DNA of 64,000 bases from Asterella californica. Lineage: Eukaryota; Streptophyta; Marchantiopsida; Marchantiales; Aytoniaceae. The position numbers and the translations under genes are program-made. The DNA lies in NCBI GenBank assembly GCA_036924285.1, contig JAYKYS010000127.1, positions 1-64,000 of the forward strand. The letters are read 5' to 3'. Shown in pieces: positions 21,201 through 31,111 of the stretch (positions are counted from its first letter, which is position 1; the number at the start of each line of letters is the position of its first letter). The notes under the pieces were generated by a model. It did not search any database, was not told the DNA's origin, and saw only the letters and a program-made list of their open reading frames with translations.

Positions 21201-24200
21201 TACAAAACATTGTAATGATCCAAGGCCTGACAATCCATGACATCACAACACAGTTACATACTTGCACCATACCTGTTTTGACTGTTATGCTCTCGGACTG
21301 TACCTGTTCTCACAGTGCTTGAGGATGTAACGCAGAATGGGGTTGGGGCAGGCTGGGGCCAAGGCCTGCATGAAGTGGGTGACCGGGGGGACAAGCTGGG
21401 GGTCAGGGGGGCTCTGATCTACTGACTGCACCAGTGATGACATGATTGCTGGCACCTGCAGTTAAGCCTCACAGGTGAGTAGGCGCTTGAACTCAGCTGA
21501 GTAGGCACTCACAACTCAGTACCGAAGCTTCAGCATGCATAAATGGGCTTGGTGTTGACGAGCAAGTGCCCAGCTAAAAGCTCCTGCTTGCCATCGTTTA
21601 TCTCAGGCATACTGTCCAGCAGGGTTTCATTATCAGAGTCTGGAAGTGACAATGACGATGTGAAGACCGCAATCAAGACCTTGCGTGACATCAGCTATGT
21701 CACTAATTACGCAGTTGCTTTTTACAGCAGTTACAGCGCTCGGATGCTGGGATTCATCAAGACCTGTCAAGGTCGCCGCAGGGATGGTGCGATGCAAGGC
21801 AGAAGTCTCCAGATCTTGTTGAGCGTAATGCAGTTGATTGCAAATGGCGTCAGTCACACATGTATGCAGAGGTGAGACAGAGGCACAAGGAGCCTGGATC
21901 ATTTCATGCTGGCTCTTTTGACCCTTCAACACATTCATTGCAAAGCACAGCTGCTTCCTGTTCGTGGTGAGGAAGCGGCTGTGCGTGTCAGCTTGCATTG
22001 AACACAGGAGCAATCATGCCTTTGCTACTATCAACTATGGGGCGGTCCAAGCCATATCAAGCTTGCCTAGCCAGTTCACAGTTCTTTGTGTGGCTACATA
22101 GGCGCCGCGCTGACACACAGCCCTAGCAACAAGGTTGTATGCACTCAAGCACTGAGTAGCCTAATCACAGAGCACATCAGCCAGATCGTACTTCTTTTTT
22201 TCAACATGACATGAAGCCGCCTGAGCAAACGTTCCAGTGCAGGGGAGGGGGGGAGAAGGCGAAAGGGTGTGCAGTAATGAAGGCAGCAGGCCAAAGAAGT
22301 ATAGTATAAGCAAAGTCGAAAAGGGCTCGAGGCGCCACAAGGCAAGAAACAAGGGTCAGCATGTGCAGCCGTATGTGGTGAGGGAGAGGAGGGGTGTTTG
22401 CAGCAGAAGGGGGGCCGGGGTCGGGGTCAGGGAGTTGGAGTCTGCAGGTTTGTTGGAACATCGGGTGGGGCTAGAGGTTCAGGAAGGGGACAGGGGAGGA
22501 CAAGGGTGTACAGTCACATTTGTGGGGAAGAGAGGGAGGGTTGTGCAGCAGAAGATGGGCAGGGCTTGCAAGAGGGAGGGGGGGGGGGGGGGTGGTGAAG
22601 CATGGGGGCGCAGGGGTTTGTGCAGCAGAAGGGGGTTGGGGATAGGGAGGCGGGGCCTCAAAAGGGGGGTGCCGATCAGCAGGGGGCAGGCAGGGGTGGA
22701 GGAAGTTGGGGTTGGGGGGGACTTGTGCAGCAAAAGTGGTACAGGGAGGGGGGGGGGTGGAAAGGAGAGGGGGCAATCGGATTCTGATCAGTGAGTGGGA
22801 AAGTGAGATGGGGCCACAGTGCAGCAAGGAGAAAGGGTAGGGCAGGCATGCGCAGTGACCCAGGGGGGATGATGATTTATGCAATGGGGGTGGGCGCCGG
22901 GGCCTGGGTGCAGCAAGGGGAGAGGGGAGGGCAGGGTGGGCAATCACAACAAAGGGGGGGGCGGGATGATGGTTTGTGCAGAGAATGGGGATGTTGCTAA
23001 GGGCATCGCAGTATACCGTGGAGTGATCAGTAGGTGGAGTCATTGCATGGCCTCCTTGACCGCTCACATTGGCTACAATGCTGTTGTATCCCTGCACTCA
23101 CTCAAATTAGCTGTCAGACTCATGGTTGTTCACACACTCAAGGTACAATCCTGAGGGATTTTATGTCAGCAGGAATGTGTCAAGTCATGCATGAGTGCGC
23201 AATGCAGTACGTGTCAGCATGTTTTAAAAACTCTTGAATGGACGTAATGTCAACTGGGATATTTGCAGGTGCTGTGATGTAGTGCGCGGTGTATGATGAT
23301 ACAGGCGGGGAATTGAATAGGCTGTCAATGGCCAGCACAGCTGACAGTAGAGGATAGAGAGACCAACTGGGTAATGCTCAACATAAGGAAGCTGTTTGCA
23401 ACCAGAGGCTGTGTCGAAGCAAGCTAGCGAGCAGCAAAGCTCCGTGTATTATGCTTGAGCACCTGATTGTCTGGAGTCATCATCATGGTCCACACGCTGC
23501 TGCGGCACACACCACAGCAACTACTGCTCTGACAAATGGTCACGCAAGGCCTTACCTTTTCAGCAGTGCCCACCAGAGCGATCTGTGTGGGTGTGCGTAG
23601 CAGGGACGGTAGCCCATCCACCAGAATGGGACCCCCCCTCATCAACAACAAAGTCAAGGGTGACCCCCCTAGAGGCAAGCAGGCTAGCCATGGTCCCGGC
23701 CCCGAGATCTCCCCCTACCTCTTCATCATGGCCAAAGGCAAGATACAATGTGCGCTCCGGATTGGTCCTGCATGGGACTAGAGAACATGGTGTGTTTCCT
23801 GCTTTGTGATATGACCCTGCTTTTGATCAAGCTTTGGTGGAGTGTTGTGCCTGTCCAGACAGCCTTGTACATCAGGAGTACCATTCCTGTATGTTCTTGC
23901 GAACTAGTACTGGTACTGTCGCAACATTGTGACATGCAGAGCTGTTCGCATTGCTTGTGAACAGAAGCAATCAGCACACAGGCTACTCGCTGCATGATAC
24001 ACTTGCAGAATTATCATTGCCACCCATTAGACCTGCACTTGACAAAATATGACAAAGTGCTGTATGACCTACTCTGTCTGCTTCATCATGCATAGCAATG
24101 TGCACAAGATTTCAGTAACTGCAGCAGAGCAGCCTCTGTAGATTGTCTACACATCTGGGTTTGTATAGGCGCAAAATATGTGCAAAGCTCTAATCAGTAG

Positions 24201-25409
24201 GCTGTGCTTTGAAAGGCAGCCCTCAAAGCAAATGAGCCATATTTCAAAGAACATCAAACAGCAACCATTTGAAGACTTACCAACCTGACTTGAGGAGCTC
24301 GTTCACAGCTTCCAACAAGGCAATCACCATGAACTTGAGGTCCATCTGTGACCCCAGATATAGCTGCAGGAGCCCATAAATGGTATTGATCAGAACGCAT
24401 GCTAGCTGGGATCAGGTCTGCAACGATTGCATGGCCATGCAGATATCAACAGAATGATCCAGCACAACATTGCGCATGAGATTAATAGGTTGTACAGCTG
24501 TGCCCAACAGGTAAAGCAATCTCTCTGTCTGCAGGATATGTTGCACACAGTTAAAGTTGCAGTACATTGTGTAGGCTATGGCTTTGTGTAGGCGACGGCT
24601 TTGTGTAGTAACATCGTGTGAGCTCAGTAGGGTCGAGCATCCTCTAAATGAACCAGACCGAGCTCAGCTGCCACATGGCACACAAGATGCCAGTGACTAT
24701 CATGCTTTGCCAGTTGTCATGCCAGTGTAACATGGTGGTTTGTCTGCTGATGTGTAGGACAAGCACATGCCTTTGCCTGAACAGCACCTCACTTGTCATG
24801 AACCTCACCACCAAAAGGTGGCCTGCTCCATTCGCTGCTGCTCCCCTCAGTTGCCGGGACAACATCCAGGTGGCTCACAAACAATACAGGATTCAGTGCT
24901 GGGTTGCTTCCCTGCCACCTGATCAACAGGCTGTGATATGCAACCTGTGCTGGAGCAACTTTGTGTGAGGCTCTTTTCTGTGAAGCAAGCAAGTACAAGC
25001 TTGACGTACTATCTCAACGGTCAAATGCTTCCATATTGATGGGTAAGAGCTCTGCAAGTGTTCACGAGCAAGGCGAAGCTCCTCAGGATGCCGTGTGTGA
25101 GAGGTGTCTTCCTGCGAATTACTGACGGTCCGATACTTGATCAATTGAGAGAGTCGTGAAACAGCTCCTTCGCTATCCGACAAAGTAATGTTCGCCGGAT
25201 CTGCAATGCAGCGGACGGGCTGCAAAATGGTGAAGGAACACAAGATGCAGCGGTCAACAGACATGTTACAACGCCTGCAGGATTAGCAACAACTGCATAC
25301 CAGGCTGTGGCTGCGAGTTGGTCGAACTGTTGCTGAATGAATTGTGCGTCTTCAATGCGATGTAAGCACCGACAATAGCAAGAGCGAACAGGGCTCGGGT
25401 AGTGAACAT
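18246..25409 (-). CDS. M20 family metallopeptidase, PM20D1/carboxypeptidase S type
   Basis: Eleven exons are supported: 25409-25301, 25200-25010, 24977-24804, 24363-24281, 23767-23556, 23091-23017, 21455-21304, 20810-20650, 20280-20099, 19189-19034 and 18323-18246, about 523 residues. The N terminus is a signal anchor (MFTTRALFALAIVGAYIAL). Di-zinc residues fall in SHLDVVPA, MDLK, GHDEEVGG and TDSRHY; the lid domain has GQGGHAMTPP. M20 enzymes of this type hydrolyse or form N-acyl amino acids, or trim peptides, in the secretory or vacuolar system. Two oddities: the usual GRGAxD around the second aspartate reads LGSQMD here, and exon 5 has seven Gs (23633-23639) where six are needed, which breaks VDEGG from PILVDGLPSLL. 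All other junctions keep phase. The gene is spread over 7.2 kb because its introns carry repeat arrays. Confidence 0.93.
19580..19960 (+). repeat. C-rich low-complexity tract in an M20 intron
   Basis: Repeated CCCC blocks separated by TGC or CAC (for example CCCCCCCTCCCCCCCCCC near 19800) fill much of the intron between 20098 and 19190. Long open frames on both strands here are composition artefacts. Confidence 0.8.
20559..20635 (+). repeat. AGCAC pentanucleotide microsatellite
   Basis: About fifteen perfect copies of the five-base unit AGCAC lie in the M20 intron 20649-20281. The array begins within about 15 bases of the exon donor at 20649, and degenerate copies extend to about 20480. Confidence 0.95.
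22226..22985 (+). repeat. G-rich minisatellite-like region in an M20 intron
   Basis: The segment is almost purely purine on the + strand. Degenerate units begin GTGCAGCAGAAGG or GCAGCAAGG, spaced roughly 60-110 bases apart and separated by G-runs, the longest being 15 Gs at 22578-22592. It lies in the intron 23016-21456. It explains a 185-residue open frame on + that I do not consider coding. Confidence 0.8.
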
Positions 25410-27721
25410 AGTTGCCGTACGAGATCGTCAGTTTGGCACCTGGACGCTGACTTGACCAATGGATATCAAAGTTGGACTTGACAGATGCGGCTGTTCTTGG
25501 GCTTGTCTGTAGGGCAAGCGCATTAAGGTTCGTGAAAAGCAAATCGACAAGTCTCTGTTGGCTCCGAAGCCAAACGTGATTTTATTTGGCCTCCCAAAAC
25601 GGTTTATTGTAATTTCTGGAGCGATCCGTGGTATCGTGTATCAGCAGGAGCTCGACGGACCGCGCCGGAGGGTGCATGATGCAATGTATCAGACACTCCC
25701 CCAACGACTACAGTTGGCACTCTTGGCAGGACCTTGTGGTGAGAGAAAGCAAGTGTCAAGATACAAGATAATACTGGTGGCTATTGTACCACCTGTTTCC
25801 ACTATGATGCAAACAAGACTTGTTGTGGAAAGGGCTGATCAGCAAAGCTTCTTGTTAGCTAAGCTGCTTAATTCAGCGGCTTAGCTGAATATACAGGCTG
25901 TTTTGTGCTGTCAGAACATACGTGTAGTTGTGCGCAGTAGCTGGACTTCTGCATAAGCCTCAAGTGAGAATGGCACACAAGGACAATCTGGTCGGGTTAA
26001 AAGGCACTCCTGCTGTATCTAGTTATTCATGTTGACTAGCTGCCAGCAGTCATTGAGATAAGATGACAGAGCAACAGCTGGCAGAAGGCACACGCCTTCA
26101 CGTACTAGCAAGGGTGCTTCTCAGAACATACTTTTACAGTCCCTGTAACATCCAGATTGTGGTGTTGACTCAAGTGGGCCTGCACATCACATCCTCCAGC
26201 TGCACTGAACATTACTCTTGACGGTGGCGCAGTGCTGCTTCTGAGCATGCTGTAGCCATAAAGTTTACACGCATGACCCACACCCTGGGAGACCACACAC
26301 ATTCCCTGAGAGCCTGGAATGGGCAGGTGCCAAGGAATGTATGTGGGGGGGGCGACACCGTAGCTACAGGTGACAAATCTGGATGCGACAAGGGACAGGA
26401 ACATAAATGACAGTGTTGCAGCCTCCTTGTGTTGAATACTTTTATGTCACACAAGCAATATGCCTTATTGCCTCTGCTCCGATACCGAGCCACTTGTGCC
26501 TTAGGGCAAAGGCCCGTTTGCTGTTTGTGTTGGCTGCTTCTTGCAAGACACACGTCTCTTGGGTTGCGAGCTAGCTTTGGCAGATCACAGTCAGATCATC
26601 ACATTACAGAGAACAGACAGCCCCAATATGCCAGTCATGAGCCTGTATGCTTTGTGCCTTAATGCAGTCCATCCTACGCCTGTGCCTTGCTGGAGCTCAC
26701 TCAGGCTTTGACATGCATCCTGAAGGTTACTTGGCTGCTATAGCTATATCTACCATTGTCTCCTGGACATAACTGCTTTGCGCTTGAGCTCATGGCCAGC
26801 AGAGGGGTCCATGGACAGCAATACTTGACAGCCAACATTTTTTCAGCTCTCAGCTCAGCTTTGGAAAACTAAGCTCGCCATGGCTATGCATTACACTGCA
26901 TTTGCACCTTACAGCATCACAGCTGGGTGTTCCCTGACCAGCAACACTCACACACCACTGCATGTGCTCACCTTCTGAACCAGGCATGTTTCCAATTGCT
27001 GCAATTGAACTGTTGGGCATTGCCATGATCCAATGGCTTGGAACACGCTGTGTGATGGCCAATAAGTTACATGAATGATCGTGTGAGTGCAGCATGCATA
27101 CTGTAGTGACACCTGGACAGCAGCAGCACTGAACAGAATGCCGGCTACAAATATGTACTCTCTTGCTGCTAACAGCATGTTGACTGCAAGTGTACCCCAC
27201 ATCCCGCTAAAACAATCAATGATCTTTGGACAGGGCTACTTTCAACGCACCAAACTGGAAGAAATAGACATTCAAACAAGCTGTGAGCAGTTATATTGAA
27301 GTTTGCATCTGGCCCAGCACATTGTCTAATGTCATAACGAGGAGGGCCAGCTGGATAAGCCAACATCCAGGAAAGAAACCAAAGAAGAGTAGCAACAACA
27401 CATCTCATGTACTTTATTAGCGTGGGTACTTATTCCCTGGTCAGCAGGCGGCAGGCGGCGAAAAGGCATGCAACGCAGGTAGGATCAGCAAGGCTGACAG
27501 GCAGGGAGCCCGGGCAGACTTGCTGACACCATATGCGGGGCCAATTACGCTGCAACATCCCACCAGGCTCTGACAATGAAATTGTGCAGTCTAGCACTGC
27601 ACAGTGGTGACATACAGAACCTGCTAAAGTCAGACCACAAGTCCTCCAGCCCAGTGCCAAAGATATACTGACCAAAACATGATCACAACGTCTTCTAGCA
27701 GCACGTGTTTAGCGCCACATG
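25410..27721. other. Region without a confident gene
   Basis: Two minus-strand pieces look slightly gene-like: a signal-peptide-like start at 27408 (MRCVVATLLWFLSWMLAYPA) and a hydrophobic run near 27100-27200 (LLAAREYIFVAGILFSAAAV). I could not join them with consistent phase or recognise a family. On the + strand, 25558-25740 (VHDAMYQTLPQRLQLALLAG) ends at a fair donor. None is firm enough to be called. Confidence 0.35.
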
Positions 27722-28358
27722 TTAAACAACTGTCTCTGAGCCATTTGTCGGTGTGAGTCCTACTTGAGAGTTATTGGTGTCAAGAATTGAGGGATCTGTG
27801 TATACTCCATTTTCTCCTTTGCCCTTACTCTTAGCGGGCTTGGCAGGCTTGGCATGGCCATTGATAGTTGCAACTGCTGGAAAATTGGTCTGCCCCAGAT
27901 CCCTCTGGCTGCCTGCAACGTACAAAGGTGCAAGCTCGGCAGCTGACATTCTGCAAAGGCGCTGGAACACCCTCAATATGATGTGCTATTGCAGAGTGTC
28001 AAACATTTCCCAGTGGCAGGAAACATGAGTTTCAGCGATAACACTCAATTGCTGCTGTACAAGAGCTGAGGGAAAAGACTCTGCCAGATCTCAACAAGTA
28101 AAGAGTCTGGCTCCAGGCCAGTGCCAATAACACCCTCATAGCAGGATGCCTCCAATCAATGCGTTGCACAGCACAGGCACTTTGGCAGGTGGTCACGCCA
28201 GACGCATCAACACCAAGTACTATCACACTATCAACATGGACAGCCTACAGCTAGATCTGATAAGCGCATCAAGGACAGACTGCTGCCACGCATTGGGAGT
28301 GATGTTATCAACGCTAAGTAGCTGTGCATGCTAATGTCAAAGACCTGTTACACCATAC

Positions 28359-29703
28359 CTTGTACACCTGCAGCCCGCAGCTTTGCTTCTTCCTCTGCTG
28401 GAGTGCAGCCAACCAGCAAATACTCAATGTCGTTCTTGAGCATGACAATGATGAAAAGCCCTCCAGCACCACAGCTTGAGCAATGATGTGCCTGTATCGC
28501 CAGATTGGACAGGTACATGCCAATGAAGATGTTGGGCAATTGCCAGAGCCAACGTGGCCCTGCCTAATGTCCAGTGTGTTAGATTCCAGGTGCGCCTCAG
28601 CTTTGGATTGTTTCTGGGCCTGAGCAGAAGTGCCAACAGAACCTGCATATGATCCACCCATAGTTCAACACAATGGTTTTTATGCTTTCAATGCGTGTAC
28701 AGCACTGTCTGCTACATACAAGAACACATTGGAAACAGAAGAATCAAGAACATGTACAGCACACCCTCAATATGTTCTGCAAAAGTGAAACTCAAGGTTC
28801 CTTTCAAGTCAACCCCAGTTCATTGGACCAGCTGTCCATTTGTGGAAGAGGACGACATTACAATGTTCTGTCAGTAGGAAGCAGGTGCACTTTACCTGAA
28901 CACAGGCCGCCACATTGACAGTAATGCCAATGATCTTGTGCTGCCAAACCAGTCCCCCCTTCACCAGGATCCAGGTACCACTCCCACAGCCAGGCCAGCA
29001 AGGCTGACTAAAAAATCCAAGAATGTTGAAAACACTGTGTAGATGGAACCACCAGGTGCCAGCGCCACGCACTGTACGGAATGTAGCAAGGACTACGCCG
29101 ATTGGAATCAAGGCTCCCCACGCTAGGCACATGAGCCAACCATGTACCTGCACAGCAGTGCCGCAGCGGTATAAAGTGAAGCCATGTCAGATGCGATGAA
29201 ACAATACTAAAATAAGTGAGGAGCAGCAAGCAGGCCATAGGACACAAGCACTGACAATATATTCCGGTGCAAATCACATTCGTTGCTTGGTATGCACAGC
29301 AAAACAGCATGAGTTTGATAAAATTAAGCTCACGTGTTCCAGCCTTTTCCTGTGCGCCCTGGTTCCTGCACTGACATTTTGCAGCAACTGTCTGCCAGAA
29401 GAGTCGACCCGAGAAGCGTCCCGCAAGTCTTGACCACCAAGCTGCGAGCCAATGTCGAGATCGCTCTTAAATCTCGCAACTAAGAGCACTGAAAAAAGTC
29501 CCAGCCAAAGCGAACAGCCAACGCAAACATATATAATGCAAGCTGGTCACAAGGAATCGGCAGCGGGGAGCGCAAGCAGCGGTATATAGATATACCTGCA
29601 GATTACCGACAACAATAATGGTACACAAGCCGCCAACAAGCACCGTTGAAACAATGCCAGCGAACAACGAGGCCTTGACACGCTGCGATCGTCGAGACAC
29701 CAT
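28359..29703 (-). CDS. Cytochrome b561-type transmembrane protein
   Basis: Four minus-strand exons are supported: 29703-29596, 29465-29334, 29147-28896 and 28642-28359. Exon 1 encodes an N-terminal membrane anchor (ASLFAGIVSTVLVGGLCTII). Exon 3 reads VHGWLMCLAWGALIPIGVVL then WWFHLHSVFNILGF and later QHKIIGITVNVAACVQ. Exon 4 reads VLLALLLRPRNN, WNLTHWTLGRATLALAI and NIFIGMYLSNLAIQAH. The histidines in VHGWLM, FHLHS, QHK and THW fit the four haem ligands of this trans-membrane electron-transfer fold. Exon 4 has one extra base (GCCC, near 28543) between ALAI and NIFIG. In exon 3 the text after NILGF fits the family better one frame over (LVSLAGLAVGVVPG), which suggests two compensating slips. 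A Lys-rich tail exon may lie at 27950-27722, but its phase is unresolved. Confidence 0.75.
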
Positions 29704-30245
29704 GCTCACTTGTGAAAAGTAGCTGCGCGACTGTCGGTGCTCGACGCAATGTCGACTAGAAACTAAAGAAACAAATAGACCATGCAAGCTACAGCGATGT
29801 GTTTGGCCCAATATCGTCTGGGTGTGGGATCACGCGAACCTGCGCGTTTTGAATAATCAGACGGCATGGCGTGGCGTTGAGTTTGCACTTTAACCAGCAC
29901 GTGCCCGAAAATCGTAAATCCTGCCGTAAACCCCATTGATAGCTTCATCCAGCTGCATTGCATCGTGTTAGCTCAGGCTTCAAGCCTCTTCAGCGTCCAG
30001 TACATCACATGACATGACATTATGAGCTATGACATTATGAGCTGTCTACTAGGCCGAAGCTTGTAAAAAGTCTTCTTCTTCTTCTACTATGCTACACTAT
30101 TCATGACTATCAATGTAGCAAAAACAAAGGTGATGGTGGTCTGCAAGCCTTCTGTCAGATTGCCTCCGGTAGTGGCTGCTGTTTTCACATGCAATGGCCT
30201 GGCAGTGGAGCATGTTGATACTTTCGAATAATTGGGCTGGCTGCG

Positions 30246-31111
30246 ATGCAATCCACCCTCTTTGCCTTTATGTCTTCGTTATGCTTGAATGGTTGTCACA
30301 AAATCATTGCTGTTGCACAGGCGCACAAGCTGGACAACAATGTATTTTACCAGAGTACACCAAGTACCAGTCACGTCAGCATCCCATTTCCCAGTGGGGC
30401 GCCTGAGTTGGCATCTTTCTACCAAGGTTGTGTGAACCAATGGGCTGCACAAGGCTTCGAGTATACTGTTACAGGCAGACTGATGGTGGATAACTTATGG
30501 CAGCCATTGTACGAAGCCCATTGTTTGAGGGACACATGCGGCTGCACTGTCTTCGAAAGGACAAACATAAGCGAGCACTGTGAAGATGGCCTGCGCTGTG
30601 GTGGGTCTATGGCTTATGTTTGTTGATGCTGTTGCTATGTCATTGTCTTTATGCATCTGGTTGTCCGCTCCAGTATGTGCATGATGCCATGGTCCTTATC
30701 TGTGCTGCTTGTATTGCTAATGTTGACGTGCACTTGTGTGCGTCTGCAGTTGGGTGTGGTGATGTCATTTACCCCAGGTTCATTGGAGTTATCTACTCAG
30801 ACCAAGGGGACCCAGTTACAGCCTTCATGTACACAGACACTGTGCGCAGTTTGTACGCAAACTTTGACCAATTGCTGCACTTGCATTTGACACAGTACAC
30901 ACAGCCACGGTGGAGGGAGATGCTGGCTGAAATCAATGCAAGAGGCACATCCAAATTGCACTCACATCATATGATTGCAGCGCAGCCTGAAACTGTTGAT
31001 CTGTGCTTAGATGATGTGGAAGCACTTGACAGGTCCACACCTGACAATGTGGAGGCGCTTGACAGGTCCACACCTGACAGATCTGCAGAACACATGGCCG
31101 CTGAAACCTGA
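30246..31111 (+). CDS. Unrecognised two-exon protein, 238 residues
   Basis: Exons 30246-30600 and 30750-31111 join in phase across GT-AG. I do not recognise the family. The N-terminal half reads like a mixed alpha/beta domain (NGCHKIIAVAQAHKL; GRLMVDNLWQPLYEAHCL). The junction region is Cys-rich (CGCTVFERT, CEDGLRC, VGCGDVIYPR), with enough cysteines for a structural metal site or disulphides. The second exon has RFIGVIYSDQGDPVTAFMYT and TQYTQPRWREMLAEINARG. The C-terminal tail contains a tandem duplication, VEALDRSTPDN and VEALDRSTPDR, with the matching DNA repeat at about 31017-31080. The start could also be the internal ATG nine codons later. Confidence 0.55.

Noticed and set aside
22237..22794. 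A 185-residue Gly/Arg-rich open frame on +
   Set aside because: It lies inside an intron of the M20 gene and is built wholly from a G-rich minisatellite.
22471..23097. 208-residue Pro-rich minus frame
   Set aside because: Only the first 25 codons after the acceptor at 23091 are a real M20 exon; the rest is intron.
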